DNA of 64,000 nt, from the NCBI RefSeq assembly GCF_002283365.1, contig NZ_MQWD01000001.1:3545951-3609950 (forward strand). The letters are read 5' to 3'. The translations under genes and the position numbers were made by a program. Under the pieces are notes generated by a model. That model saw only the letters and a list, made by a program, of their open reading frames with translations. It was not told the origin of the DNA and did not search any database. Of the stretch, positions 51,345 through 61,201 are shown piece by piece. How positions within the stretch are numbered: the first letter of the stretch is position 1; each line of letters starts with the position of its first letter. The stretch is from Rubrivirga marina (GTDB lineage Bacteria; Bacteroidota; Rhodothermia; Rhodothermales; Rubricoccaceae).

Positions 51345-52196
51345 TCAGGCCGGCGCGTCGGAGCGCGCGAACGTGGTCGTCCGCGCCGTGTCGAAGAGCC
51401 CGGAGTCGGGATCGAACTGGCGCTCGCAGACCGAGAACTCGCCGGGCCCGATCTCGACCCAGTTGTAGAAGTTGACGCCGCGGTCCGTGCCACGCCCCCG
51501 GTTCGAAGTCGCCGTGCCGGCGCTCGCGATCACGAGGCGGTGGCCCGCGTCGGCGTCGCCGGCCGGCGCCAGCTCGACCGGCGCGACGTGGCTGGTGTGG
51601 AGGTGGCCGCACAGCACGAGGTCGACGCGGGCGCGGCGGGCGGCCTCGAGCGCGAGCCGGGCGCCGTGCGAGATGTCGTGGTTGCCGAGCCCGTCGAGCA
51701 GGAGGAGGTGGTGATGGACCGTCAGCACGCGGAAGACGTCGGCGGGTTGGCGATCGAAGAACGCCTCCATCTCGTCGACATGCTCCGGACGGATCCGCCC
51801 GCCCTTGATCGTCCAGCCGTGGGCCGAGTTGAGCCCGAACGCGGCCAGGCCCTCCACCGCGAACTGGGGCGTCACGTCCTCCGCGATGTACTTCCGGTAG
51901 CGCTTGGACGAGCGCCAGAGCCGGTCGAACGGGTTGTGCCACCACGCGCGCACGTCGTGGTTGCCCGGGACGACGATCACGGGCGCCTCGAACGAATCGA
52001 GCATGGCCCGCGCGGCCTTGAACTCCTTGGTCCGCGCCCGCTGCGTCAGATCGCCCGAGACGACGACCAAGTCGAGGTCGGCGTCGTTGACCTCGGCGAC
52101 GAGCGCGTCGACGACCCTCTCGTCCGAGATCCGCCCGAAGTGGACGTCGCTGAGATGGGCGAGGGTCAGGTCTGCCGAGGGAGCGGGCGGTTCCAT
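51345..52196 (-). CDS. Calcineurin-like metallophosphoesterase
   Basis: A 283-residue metallophosphoesterase. Metal motifs in order: LSDVHFG (DxH), VVSGDLTQ (GD), PGNHDVR (GNHD), and CGHLHTSH (GHxH) near the C-terminus. The substrate may be a nucleotide or phosphodiester (3',5'-cAMP phosphodiesterase-like group), but this cannot be fixed. I prefer ATG 52196; GTG 52238 would add 14 residues and start five bases after the E2 stop. It is the last gene of the pyruvate dehydrogenase operon direction. Confidence 0.88.
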   Translation of the reverse strand: MEPPAPSADLTLAHLSDVHFGRISDERVVDALVAEVNDADLDLVVVSGDLTQRARTKEFKAARAMLDSFEAPVIVVPGNHDVRAWWHNPFDRLWRSSKRYRKYIAEDVTPQFAVEGLAAFGLNSAHGWTIKGGRIRPEHVDEMEAFFDRQPADVFRVLTVHHHLLLLDGLGNHDISHGARLALEAARRARVDLVLCGHLHTSHVAPVELAPAGDADAGHRLVIASAGTATSNRGRGTDRGVNFYNWVEIGPGEFSVCERQFDPDSGLFDTARTTTFARSDAPA

Positions 52197-52242
52197 GGTG
52201 AGGTCCGTACTCGCTCCCTCCGGATCGCGTTCGTCCACCGGC

Positions 52243-53634
52243 TCAGACGAGCATCAGGGACGGGTTCTCCAGCATGGCCTGGACGTCGCCGAGGAACTGG
52301 GCCCCGGTCGCGCCGTCGACGACGCGGTGGTCGCACGAGAGCGTGAGCGTCATCTGCTTGCCCGGGACCACCTCCCCACCGTCAACGACCGGCACGTCGC
52401 GGATCGCGCCAATCGCGAGGATGCAGGCGTTCGGCGGGTTGATGATGGCCGTGAACTCGGCGATCCCGAACATGCCGAGGTTCGACGTGGTGAACGTCGA
52501 GCCGGCGTACTCGCTCGGGTCGAGCTTGCCGTCGCGCGCGCGGCCCGCCAGTTCGCGCGTCTCGGCGGCGATCTGGGCGAGCCCCTTCCGGTCGGCGTCG
52601 CGGACGACCGGCGTGATGAGGCCCTCGGGCATCGCGACGGCGACGGCGACGTGGGCCGCGTCGTGCTGGCGGATGACGCCCTCGTCCTCGAGGTAGCTCG
52701 CGTTGACCATCGGGTGCCGGCGGAGCGCCGCGGCGCACGCCTTCGTGACGAGGTCGTTGTAGGAAACCTTCGCGAGCCCCTGCTTCTCGGTCAGCCCATT
52801 GATCTCCTCGCGGAAGCCGATGGCCGTCCGCATGTCGACGTCGACGGTGAGGTAGAAGTGAGGGGCCGTGAACTTGCTCTGGGCGAGCCGCTTGGCGATC
52901 GTCTTCCGCATCTGCGTGATGCGGACGTCCTGGCCGCCGGCCTCGACCGGCGAGGTCGCTGGCTTCGGCGCGGGGGCCGGAGCCTTCGCCGGGGCCGCGG
53001 CAGGCGCGGGGGCCTGGGCCGGCGCCCCCTTCCCCATCGCCCCCTCCACGTCGCGCTTGACGACGCGGCCGTCGGGGCCGGAGCCCGGAATCTGGCCGAG
53101 GTCGAGCCCGGCCTCCTCGGCCATCCGCCGCGCGAGGGGCGACGCCTTGACCCGGCCCGCCTCGGCGCCCGAGGCGGACGGGGTCACCTCCTGCGTCGCG
53201 CCATCGCCGCCGACGGGCTGGACGCTCGGTGCGGGCGTGTCGATGGCGTCGGCCGTCCCGGCCTTGCCCTCGGTCGTGGCCGGGGCCGGCTCGTTTTCCT
53301 GTGTGGCCGGCGGCGCGGGCTGGACCTCCGCGTCGTCGGCCGAGCCGCTCGCGCCGTCGCCGGCGTACTTCGAGAGCACGTCGTCCGGGCTCTCGCCCTC
53401 CTTGCCGAGCACGGCGATGAGCGCGCCGATCGGGACCGAGTCGCCCTCGCCGACGACGCGCTTGAGGAGGACGCCGTCGTCGTAAACCTCGAGGTCCATC
53501 GTGGCCTTGTCGGTCTCGACCTGGGCGATCACGTCGCCGGCCGACACCGACGCGCCCTCTTCGGCGAGCCACGCGACGAGGACACCTTCCTCCATCGTGT
53601 CGCTCATCTTGGGCATTTCGACGGCGATAGCCAT
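52243..53634 (-). CDS. pdhC: Dihydrolipoamide acetyltransferase (PDH E2)
   Basis: E2 moves the acetyl group from E1 to CoA and forms the core of the pyruvate dehydrogenase complex. Visible: one lipoyl domain with the lipoyl lysine in VETDKATMD (Lys43), an acidic/Ala-Pro linker, a peripheral-subunit-binding domain (VKASPLARRMAEEAGLDLGQIPG), a second Ala-Pro linker, and the catalytic domain ending in CDHRVVDGATGAQFLGD. Length 463 aa. The start is ATG 53634 (MAIAVEMPKM). A dispersed palindrome copy (53157-53177) encodes part of the linker (SGAEAGR). Confidence 0.95.
   Translation of the reverse strand: MAIAVEMPKMSDTMEEGVLVAWLAEEGASVSAGDVIAQVETDKATMDLEVYDDGVLLKRVVGEGDSVPIGALIAVLGKEGESPDDVLSKYAGDGASGSADDAEVQPAPPATQENEPAPATTEGKAGTADAIDTPAPSVQPVGGDGATQEVTPSASGAEAGRVKASPLARRMAEEAGLDLGQIPGSGPDGRVVKRDVEGAMGKGAPAQAPAPAAAPAKAPAPAPKPATSPVEAGGQDVRITQMRKTIAKRLAQSKFTAPHFYLTVDVDMRTAIGFREEINGLTEKQGLAKVSYNDLVTKACAAALRRHPMVNASYLEDEGVIRQHDAAHVAVAVAMPEGLITPVVRDADRKGLAQIAAETRELAGRARDGKLDPSEYAGSTFTTSNLGMFGIAEFTAIINPPNACILAIGAIRDVPVVDGGEVVPGKQMTLTLSCDHRVVDGATGAQFLGDVQAMLENPSLMLV
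53157..53177. repeat. Dispersed palindrome inside the E2 linker
   Basis: CCGCCTCGG, three bases, CCGAGGCGG, in frame within the flexible linker that precedes the E1/E3-binding domain. Confidence 0.65.
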
Positions 53635-53697
53635 GGGGACTTGGGATTGGGGGCTGGGGAAACGGAGAGGGGGATCGAGCGACCGATGACCCGGCTG

Positions 53698-53712
53698 GGA
53701 TCCCCCAGTCCC
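53698..53712 (-). repeat. GGGACTGGGGGA repeat module between E1beta and E2
   Basis: On the minus strand this reads GGGACTGGGGGATCC, matching the left arm of the inverted repeat at 8773-8827. Similar G-rich words (GGGACTTGGGATTGGGGG) continue at 53637-53654. Confidence 0.5.
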
Positions 53713-53732
53713 GAGTCGCCGGTTGCCAGTCC

Positions 53733-54713
53733 CTACATGTAGAGCGTCTTCTTGACAGCCGCGATGGTCTCGTCCACTGACGGCATCCAGGCCTCGATGA
53801 GGTTCTTGGCGTACGGCGCCGGGACGTCCTCCGCCGTGACCCGCTCGATGGGGGCGTCGAGGTAGTCGAAGCACTCGCGCTGGATCTGGAACCCGACCTC
53901 CGAGGCGATGCCGCCGAACGGCTGGCTCTCGTCCACGACCACGAGCCGGTTCGTCTTCTTGACCGACTCGATGACGGCGTCGATGGGGTACGGGCGGATC
54001 GTGCGCGGGTCGATGACCGTCGCCTCAATGCCCTGCTTGGCCAGCTCCTCGGCGGCCTCCATGGCCAGCCAGTAGCTCTTCGAGTGGGCCACGATCGTCA
54101 CGTCGTCGCCCTCGCGCGCGACGCGGGCCTCGCCGATCGGGATCGTGTAGTCCTCCGCCTCGGAGACCTCACCGCGGAGGCCGAACATCAGCTCCGACTC
54201 GAGGAACAGGACCGGGTTGTCGTCGCGGATGGCGCTCTTGAGGAGGCCCTTGGCGTCGTCGGGGTTCGACGGCGCGATGATCTTGAGGCCCGGGACGTTC
54301 GAGTACAGGGCCTCGAACGAGTTCGAGTGGGTCGCGCCGAGCTGGCCGGCCGCGCCGTTGCCGCCGCGGAACACGATCGGGATCGAGGCCTGCCCGCCCG
54401 ACATGTAGCGGACCTTCGCGGCGTTCGACACGATCTGGTCGAAGGCCACGAACGTGAAGTTCCACGTCATGAACTCGACGATCGGCCTCAGCCCCATCAT
54501 GGCCGCGCCGATCGAGAGCCCGGCGAAGCCCGACTCCGAGATCGGCGTGTCGATGATCCGCTTGGGCCCGAACTGGTCGAGCATCCCCTGCGACACCTTG
54601 TAGGCGCCGTCGTACTCGGCGACTTCCTCGCCGATGAGGTAGACGTTCTCGTCGCGCTCCATCTCCTCCGTCATCGCGGCGCGGAGGGCCTCGCGGAATT
54701 GCAGCTCTGCCAT
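53733..54713 (-). CDS. pdhB: Pyruvate dehydrogenase E1 component, beta subunit
   Basis: With the alpha subunit it decarboxylates pyruvate with thiamine diphosphate. The 326-residue protein shows LQFREALRAAMTEEMERDENV, then IGEEVAEYDGAYKVSQGML, RIIDTPISESGFAGLSIGAAMMGLRPIVEFMTW, and the transketolase C-terminal part (AREGDDVTIVAHSKSYWLAMEAAEEL; VDESQPFGGIASEVGF). It lies 70 bases after E1alpha and 98 bases before E2, both gaps holding repeats. Confidence 0.96.
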   Translation of the reverse strand: MAELQFREALRAAMTEEMERDENVYLIGEEVAEYDGAYKVSQGMLDQFGPKRIIDTPISESGFAGLSIGAAMMGLRPIVEFMTWNFTFVAFDQIVSNAAKVRYMSGGQASIPIVFRGGNGAAGQLGATHSNSFEALYSNVPGLKIIAPSNPDDAKGLLKSAIRDDNPVLFLESELMFGLRGEVSEAEDYTIPIGEARVAREGDDVTIVAHSKSYWLAMEAAEELAKQGIEATVIDPRTIRPYPIDAVIESVKKTNRLVVVDESQPFGGIASEVGFQIQRECFDYLDAPIERVTAEDVPAPYAKNLIEAWMPSVDETIAAVKKTLYM

Positions 54714-54736
54714 TCTAGGGTTCGGTGGGGTCGTCG

Positions 54737-54761
54737 GCCTCGGGCGACGCGCGGCCGAGGC
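54737..54761. repeat. Dispersed palindrome between E1alpha and E1beta
   Basis: GCCTCGG, 11-base loop, CCGAGGC (then GGGG). Confidence 0.55.
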
Positions 54762-54783
54762 GGGGTCGGTCGAAGGGGAGCGG

Positions 54784-55926
54784 TTACTTGACGTGCGGGA
54801 CGTCGCCGACGAACACGTCCTCGTACATGGTCGAGACGTCGGGGAGCGGGCTGTTCTCGGCGAACTCGACGGAGGCCATCACGTCGGCCTTGACGGCCTC
54901 GTCGATCTGGTCGAGCGCCTCGTCGGTCGCGAGGTCGTTCTCGAGGACGTAGAGCCGGGTCCGGACGATGGGGTCCTCGTTCTTCTTGGCCTCCATCTCC
55001 TCCTTCGTCCGGTACTTCTGCGGGTCGGACATGGAGTGGCCGCGGTACCGGTACGTCTGGACCTCGACGAAGTACGGCTTCGTCTGGCCGTCCGTCTCGC
55101 CCCGGGCGTCGTCGGCGATCTGCTGGAAGGCGCCATAGACCTCGAACAGGTCCATCCCGTCGATCACGGCCGTCTTCATGCCGTACGGGTAGCCCTGCTT
55201 GTAGAGCTGGGCGTCGCCGCGCGAGCGCTCGACGGAGGTGCCCATCGCGTACGCGTTGTTCTCGACGATGATGAGCGCCGGGACGTCGTAGAGCGCCGCG
55301 AGGTTGGCCGCTTCGTGGAACGCCCCCTGGTTGATGGCGCCGTCTCCGAAGAACGTGAGCGAGCATCCGCCGTCCTCCTTGTACTTCGAGGCGAAGCCCA
55401 TCCCGACGCCCACCGGGATCTGCCCGCCGACGATGCCGTGGCCGCCGTAGAAGTGGCGCGAGACGTCGAAGAAGTGCATCGAGCCGCCTTTGCCGCGGCT
55501 GCACCCGTCGATTTTGCCGAACAGCTCAGCCATGCCCTCGTTGGCCCCCATGCCGCGCGCGAGCGCCAGCCCGTGGTCGCGGTACGCCGTGATGATGGGG
55601 TCCGTGTCGCGGATGGCCCAGATGGCGCCCGTGGACACGGCCTCCTGCCCGATGTAGAGGTGGAGGAAGCCGGCGATCTTCTGCCGCCCGTACATCTGCG
55701 CGGCCCGCTCCTCGAAGCGGCGCTGCAGCAGCATGTTGCGGTACATGTCGAGGACCGTCTCGGGGCTCAGCCCCAGCGACTCGTGCGTGTGGCCCGACTG
55801 GCGGAAGACCTGGACGTCGGGGACGTCGGGCGTGAACGCGGCCTTGCCGTTGGCTTTGGAGGCGGCCCGCTTCCGGGCGGGGGCCTTCTTCGCGGGGGCC
55901 TTCTTCTTCGTGGGCGTGCCGGCCAT
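54784..55926 (-). CDS. pdhA: Pyruvate dehydrogenase E1 component, alpha subunit
   Basis: The thiamine-diphosphate subunit of PDH E1. The TPP motif is GDGAINQGAFHEAANLAALYDVPALIIVENN (GDG to NN, spaced). Other blocks are RRFEERAAQMYGRQKIAGFLHLYIGQEAV, GGHGIVGGQIPVG and YRYRGHSMSDPQKYRTKEE. Residues 6-30 form an unusual Lys/Ala-rich basic tail (TKKKAPAKKAPARKRAASK) resembling histone H1-type tails, absent from typical E1alpha. Start ATG 55926; length 380 aa. A GGTAGCTTTT element lies about 66 bases upstream. First gene of the E1alpha-E1beta-E2-phosphoesterase set. Confidence 0.96.
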   Translation of the reverse strand: MAGTPTKKKAPAKKAPARKRAASKANGKAAFTPDVPDVQVFRQSGHTHESLGLSPETVLDMYRNMLLQRRFEERAAQMYGRQKIAGFLHLYIGQEAVSTGAIWAIRDTDPIITAYRDHGLALARGMGANEGMAELFGKIDGCSRGKGGSMHFFDVSRHFYGGHGIVGGQIPVGVGMGFASKYKEDGGCSLTFFGDGAINQGAFHEAANLAALYDVPALIIVENNAYAMGTSVERSRGDAQLYKQGYPYGMKTAVIDGMDLFEVYGAFQQIADDARGETDGQTKPYFVEVQTYRYRGHSMSDPQKYRTKEEMEAKKNEDPIVRTRLYVLENDLATDEALDQIDEAVKADVMASVEFAENSPLPDVSTMYEDVFVGDVPHVK

Positions 55927-55991
55927 GGGAGGGTGTCGGACAGGGGGGCGAGGACGAACCGGCGGCGGACACGAGGGATCCGCCGCGAGCG

Positions 55992-55999
55992 AAAAGCTA
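55992..55999 (-). promoter_or_regulatory. Candidate promoter -7 element of the PDH operon
   Basis: TAGCTTTT (within GGTAGCTTT) on the minus strand, 66 bases before ATG 55926. Confidence 0.4.
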
Positions 56000-56108
56000 C
56001 CGCCGGGAAGGCGCCGGGCGCACGCCGGGGGCACGACCGGTGCCCTCTCCGTCGTCTCTCAACGGAACGCCCGTCCCGCGCAGCTTGCGAGCGTCCTATC
56101 CTCCCCCC

Positions 56109-56879
56109 GTGCCCGACGTCTTCCTCTCCCCTCCCGCGCCCGGCGGCGCCGTCGTCGTCGTCCCGACCTACAACGAGTCCGGGACGGTCGTCGCCATCGT
56201 CGAGGCCGTGCTCGGGCTCGACGGCGACTTCGCCATCCTCGTCGTCGACGACGGCTCGCCCGACGGGACCGGCGACCTCGTCGACGGGCTCCGCCAGCAG
56301 CACCCCGACCGCGTCGGGCTCCTCCGGCGCACCGGCAAGCTCGGCCTCGGGACGGCCTACCTCGACGGGTTCCGCCACGCGCGCGACGCCGGCTTCGCCT
56401 ACTTCTGCGAGATGGACGCCGACTTCTCGCACAACCCGGACGACCTCCCGAAGCTCGTCCAGGCCTGCCGCCCCCCCGAGGCGGGCGGCCTCGGGGCCGA
56501 CGTCGCCATCGGGAGCCGCTATGTCGACGGGCTCCGCGTGCTGAACTGGCCGCTCAGCCGGCTCGTGCTCAGCGTCGGCGCCGGCGTCTACACGCGAGCC
56601 ATCACGCGGCTGCCGGTCCGCGACGTCACGGCGGGGTTCAAGTGCTTCCGCCGCGAGGTCCTGGAGGCCATCGACTTCGACCGCGTCAAGTCGAACGGCT
56701 ACTCGTTCCAGATCGAGATGAACTACCGCGCGTGGAAGGCGGGCTTCCGGATCGTCGAGGTGCCGATCGTGTTTACGGAGCGGAGCGAGGGCGAGTCGAA
56801 GATGTCGAGCGCCATCGTCCGCGAGGCCATGCGGAAGGTGTGGGAGCTGCGGGCGCGCGCGCTGTTCGGGCGGCTGTGA
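56109..56879 (+). CDS. Polyprenol-monophosphomannose synthase-like GT2 glycosyltransferase
   Basis: A 256-residue family 2 glycosyltransferase. The nucleotide-sugar site shows [20 protein letters not shown], then [18 protein letters not shown] and the metal motif [13 protein letters not shown]. Later [18 protein letters not shown] and [18 protein letters not shown] match dolichol-phosphate-mannose synthases. It would transfer a hexose to a lipid carrier at the membrane; the sugar is uncertain. I use GTG 56109; an upstream in-frame GTG (56040) would add 23 Pro/Ser-rich residues. A palindrome copy (56474-56496) encodes the loop [11 protein letters not shown]. Confidence 0.9.
   Translation: MPDVFLSPPAPGGAVVVVPTYNESGTVVAIVEAVLGLDGDFAILVVDDGSPDGTGDLVDGLRQQHPDRVGLLRRTGKLGLGTAYLDGFRHARDAGFAYFCEMDADFSHNPDDLPKLVQACRPPEAGGLGADVAIGSRYVDGLRVLNWPLSRLVLSVGAGVYTRAITRLPVRDVTAGFKCFRREVLEAIDFDRVKSNGYSFQIEMNYRAWKAGFRIVEVPIVFTERSEGESKMSSAIVREAMRKVWELRARALFGRL
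56474..56496. repeat. Dispersed palindrome inside the GT2 gene
   Basis: CCCCGAGGC, five bases, GCCTCGGGG, in frame, encoding a surface loop between conserved blocks. Confidence 0.55.
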
Positions 56880-56916
56880 CGGCATAGGCGTGGGGTGGTC
56901 CGCCGATCCTCCCCAC

Positions 56917-58221
56917 TCACTCGATCGCCTTCCACTGCTCGGTCTGCCTCGGGAGCACGTCGGCGGGGTCGAGGTCGGGGGCGAGCAGGGCTTCGGAGAC
57001 GCGCTCCATGCGGGCGCCCTGCGAGCCCTTCACCAGCACGACGTCGTCCGGGCCGAAGTCGAACGGACCGCCGGCCCGGATCGCACCGGCCACGGCGCGG
57101 GACGACTCGGCCGTCTCGACCCGGTCCGCCTTGGCGGCGTCGAGCGCCCCGACGGCCCGGCGCATGATGTCGCCGACGGCGATGACGCGATCGGCCCGGT
57201 CGAGGGCCGCGCGGAGCACGCGGACGTGCGCCTCGACCTCGCCGGCGCCGAGCTCCAACATGTCACCGAGGATCGCCGTCGTCCGCTCGCCGCCGAGGCC
57301 CGCCAGCACGTCGAGCGCCGAGATCGTGGCCTCCGGCGAGGCGTTGTAGGTGTCGTCGATGAGTGTGCTTCCCTCGATCCCGTCGAGGCGACGGAGGCGG
57401 CCCTTCTCGGGCTCCATCGCTTCCAAGCCTCGAGTGATGGCGTCGGCGTCCATGCCGAGCGCGCGGCCGACGGCCGTGGCGGCCATCGCCGTGTAGATGG
57501 CGTGGTCGCCGAGGATCGGGAGCGTGGCCGTCACGTCGGCCGGCGTCACGTCGCAGCCGTCGGAGGTGCCGAACAACAGCACCTGCCCGTCGGTCACGTC
57601 GGCCATCCGCCGCGTCCGCTCGTTGTCGCCGTTGAGCACGGCCGTGCCCGCCTCGGTGAGCGCGCGGACGATCTCAGACTTCTCGCGCTCGATCCCGTCG
57701 AGGCTCCCGAACGTCTCGAGGTGAACACCCAGCACGGTCGTCACGACGCCGACGGTCGGCGGGAACGCCTCGCAGAGCTCGCGGATGTCCCCCTTCAGCC
57801 GGGCACCCATCTCCAACACGAGGACCGTTTCGGGCGTCAGGTCGGCGTTGAGGAGCGTGAGCGAGAGGCCGAGCGGCGTGTTCTTGTTGCCCTCCGAGCC
57901 TTTGACCGTGAAGGCCTGCTCCAGCACGGACACGATCGCCGTCCGCGCCGTCGTCTTGCCGACCGAGCCGGTGATCGCGACCACGTCGCACCCGAGCTTC
58001 CGCACGCGCGCCGAGGCGAGCGACACGAGGTGGTCGATGGAGCTCTCCACCACCGTCCGCTCGACGCCGTCGGGCACGGGGATCGGCTCCTCAACGATCA
58101 CGCCGGCCGCCCCCTTCTCGATCGCCTGCGGCACGAACCGGTGGCCGTCGTGGGTCTCGCCTCGGATCGCGACGTAGACGTCGCCGGGCTGGAGGGTGCG
58201 GGTGTCGGTCGAGTACGGCAT
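56917..58221 (-). CDS. murF: UDP-MurNAc-tripeptide--D-Ala-D-Ala ligase
   Basis: MurF adds D-Ala-D-Ala to the peptidoglycan precursor. The ATP site is [14 protein letters not shown], followed by [15 protein letters not shown] (Mur-ligase block), [15 protein letters not shown] and [10 protein letters not shown]. The protein starts [21 protein letters not shown], so it lacks the roughly 20 residues that usually precede the TDTR motif; upstream codons do not resemble MurF. Length 434 aa. It follows ddl on the same strand after an 80-base gap holding a perfect dispersed palindrome. Confidence 0.95.
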   Translation of the reverse strand: MPYSTDTRTLQPGDVYVAIRGETHDGHRFVPQAIEKGAAGVIVEEPIPVPDGVERTVVESSIDHLVSLASARVRKLGCDVVAITGSVGKTTARTAIVSVLEQAFTVKGSEGNKNTPLGLSLTLLNADLTPETVLVLEMGARLKGDIRELCEAFPPTVGVVTTVLGVHLETFGSLDGIEREKSEIVRALTEAGTAVLNGDNERTRRMADVTDGQVLLFGTSDGCDVTPADVTATLPILGDHAIYTAMAATAVGRALGMDADAITRGLEAMEPEKGRLRRLDGIEGSTLIDDTYNASPEATISALDVLAGLGGERTTAILGDMLELGAGEVEAHVRVLRAALDRADRVIAVGDIMRRAVGALDAAKADRVETAESSRAVAGAIRAGGPFDFGPDDVVLVKGSQGARMERVSEALLAPDLDPADVLPRQTEQWKAIE

Positions 58222-58275
58222 CGGCAGCGGGGATGGGCCGGACGTACTCCCGATTCGCGCGGAGGTGCCGACCGC

Positions 58276-58297
58276 CCCGCCTCGGCGCCGAGGCGGG
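58276..58297. repeat. Perfect dispersed palindrome between ddl and murF
   Basis: CCCGCCTCGGC directly followed by GCCGAGGCGGG, identical to the copy at 23775-23796. Confidence 0.8.
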
Positions 58298-58302
58298 CCG
58301 AC

Positions 58303-59358
58303 TCAGCGCGTCGTCTTCCGCTGGCGGTCGCGCTCGTGGCGGGCGAGCGCCAGCCGGATCAGCTCGTCGACGACGTCCGGGAACGGCCGGCCGGTCTGCT
58401 CCCACATCACCGGGTACATGCTCCGCGCCGTGAACCCCGGGATCGTGTTGATCTCGTTGACGAGCACGTCGCCGCCGCCCGTCACGAAGAAGTCGACCCG
58501 CGACAGGCCCTCGCAGCCGAGCGCGGCGTACGCCTCGACGGCGACCTCGCGGATCCGCTCGGCGACGTCGTCGTGCAGGTCGGCGGGGACCTCCATCCGG
58601 CTCGCGTCGGGGTCCTCGTACTTCGAGTCGTAGTCGTAGTACTCGGACGTCAGGACGATCTCGCCCGGGACCGACGCCTCGGGCCGCTCGTTGCCCAGGA
58701 CCGCGACCTCGATCTCGCGCCCGCTGACGCCCTGCTCCACGAGCACGGTCTTGTCGTAGCGGAACGCCACGTCGAACGCCTCCGACAGCGCGCCGGCCTC
58801 CGTCACCCGCGTGATGCCGACCGACGACCCCGAGTTGGCCGGCTTCACGAACAGCGGTGGCGTCAAACGCTGGGTGAGCGTCTCGAACGACGGCCGCTCG
58901 CCGTGGGCGTGGACGACGGCGTACGGTGTGCCGGGGATGCCTGCGGCCTCGAGGATCCGCTTGGCGACGACTTTGTCCATGCACGCCGCCGAGGCGAGCA
59001 CGTCGGGCCCGACGAACGGAATCCCGAGCGTATGCAGGAACCCCTGGATCGTGCCGTCCTCGCCGTTGTGGCCGTGGAGGACGGGAAACACGACGTCGAG
59101 CCCGAGCGCGCCGAGGCCGCTCGCCGAGACGGTCGAGGCGCCGCCCTCCGGCGTGAACGTCGCGGCCGTTCCCGCCTCGGTGTCCGCCCCGAGGCGGGCC
59201 GAGTCGCCGACGAGCCAGCGGCCGTCGCGCGTGATGTAGATCGCCGTAACGCGGTGCCGGTCGCCGAGCGCGGCGCGGACGTTCTTGGCGGAGAGGATCG
59301 AGACGTCGTGCTCGGCCGACTGGCCGCCGTAGAGGAGGCCGACGTGGAGGTCCGGCAT
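58303..59358 (-). CDS. ddl: D-alanine--D-alanine ligase
   Basis: Ddl joins two D-alanines for peptidoglycan synthesis. Typical blocks: [75 protein letters not shown] and [19 protein letters not shown]. Length 351 aa. Residues 54-64 ([11 protein letters not shown]), between conserved strands, are encoded by a palindrome copy (59171-59198). A GTAGCTTG element lies 30 bases before the ATG, and murF follows on the same strand. Confidence 0.96.
   Translation of the reverse strand: MPDLHVGLLYGGQSAEHDVSILSAKNVRAALGDRHRVTAIYITRDGRWLVGDSARLGADTEAGTAATFTPEGGASTVSASGLGALGLDVVFPVLHGHNGEDGTIQGFLHTLGIPFVGPDVLASAACMDKVVAKRILEAAGIPGTPYAVVHAHGERPSFETLTQRLTPPLFVKPANSGSSVGITRVTEAGALSEAFDVAFRYDKTVLVEQGVSGREIEVAVLGNERPEASVPGEIVLTSEYYDYDSKYEDPDASRMEVPADLHDDVAERIREVAVEAYAALGCEGLSRVDFFVTGGGDVLVNEINTIPGFTARSMYPVMWEQTGRPFPDVVDELIRLALARHERDRQRKTTR
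59171..59198. repeat. Dispersed palindrome inside ddl
   Basis: CCCGCCTCGG, eight bases, CCGAGGCGGG, in frame, encoding the RLGADTEAG loop. Confidence 0.65.
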
Positions 59359-59388
59359 GGGCTGAGAGGGGCTGTCCGAGGGGACCCC

Positions 59389-59395
59389 CAAGCTA
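59389..59395 (-). promoter_or_regulatory. Candidate promoter -7 element of ddl
   Basis: TAGCTTG on the minus strand, 30 bases before the ddl ATG. Its mirror copy at 59435 faces icd. Confidence 0.4.
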
Positions 59396-59434
59396 CGGGG
59401 CCGCGCGCCGGGGATCGCTCCGCGCCTGGGTCCG

Positions 59435-59442
59435 TAGCTTCC
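59435..59442 (+). promoter_or_regulatory. Candidate promoter -7 element of icd
   Basis: TAGCTTCC (within CCGTAGCTT), 30 bases before the icd ATG. With the ddl element it forms an inverted pair, AAGCTACGG and CCGTAGCTT. Confidence 0.4.
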
Positions 59443-59472
59443 CCGCCCTCTCTTCCCGATCCCCGCCCACTG

Positions 59473-60729
<1,257 letters not shown>

Positions 60730-60770
60730 AGAAGGCGCAGCCAACGTGCAGGTTCGTCGGCCTCGACCCT

Positions 60771-60794
60771 GTCCGCCTCGGCGTCGAGGCGGAC
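60771..60794 (+). terminator. Palindrome hairpin after icd
   Basis: GTCCGCCTCG, loop GCGT, CGAGGCGGAC, 41 bases after the icd stop. No T-run follows. Confidence 0.5.
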
Positions 60795-60848
60795 CCATCC
60801 GCGCCCCGCTTTGGTCTCCCCAGGCGGGGCGATCTTCTCCCCCGCCCC

Positions 60849-61106
60849 ATGGCCGACTTCCAGACCGACCGCGAGCTCGCCGAACTTCACCAGCGCGTCG
60901 CCGACCTCGAAGCGCAGATCGGGATCGCCGACCAGCTCGGCATGCACCGCGACGCGCTCCCCGACTCGATGTTGTTCAGCGACAGCTTCCTCAAGCGGGC
61001 CTTCGCCGTGCTGGGCCATTACTTCGTGGCCTCGCTCATCATCATGGTGCCAGTCTACGTGTTCCTATTCCTGATCATGGCGCTCGTCGGCGTCGCGGCG
61101 TTCTAG
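60849..61106 (+). CDS. Small membrane protein with coiled-coil start
   Basis: An 85-residue protein. Residues 1-30 are a charged coiled-coil-like helix (DRELAELHQRVADLEAQIG); residues about 50-85 are one long hydrophobic helix (GHYFVASLIIMVPVYVFLFLIMALVG). No signal peptide and no recognised family. It lies between icd and a barrel-protein gene, separately spaced from both. Confidence 0.6.
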   Translation: MADFQTDRELAELHQRVADLEAQIGIADQLGMHRDALPDSMLFSDSFLKRAFAVLGHYFVASLIIMVPVYVFLFLIMALVGVAAF

Positions 61107-61201
61107 CGGCACCCGGGGGCCTCCGCCTCGGCGCTGGGATGGGGCGCCGCCGTTACCTCAAGAGGAGGCGCGGCGTCTACGAGGTGTCTCCCCCCGCGCT
61201 C

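Noticed and set aside
51490-51520. GGTTCGAA-like T-loop word suggesting a tRNA
   Set aside because: It lies inside the phosphoesterase gene and no acceptor or anticodon stem can be formed around it; I found no tRNA in the window.
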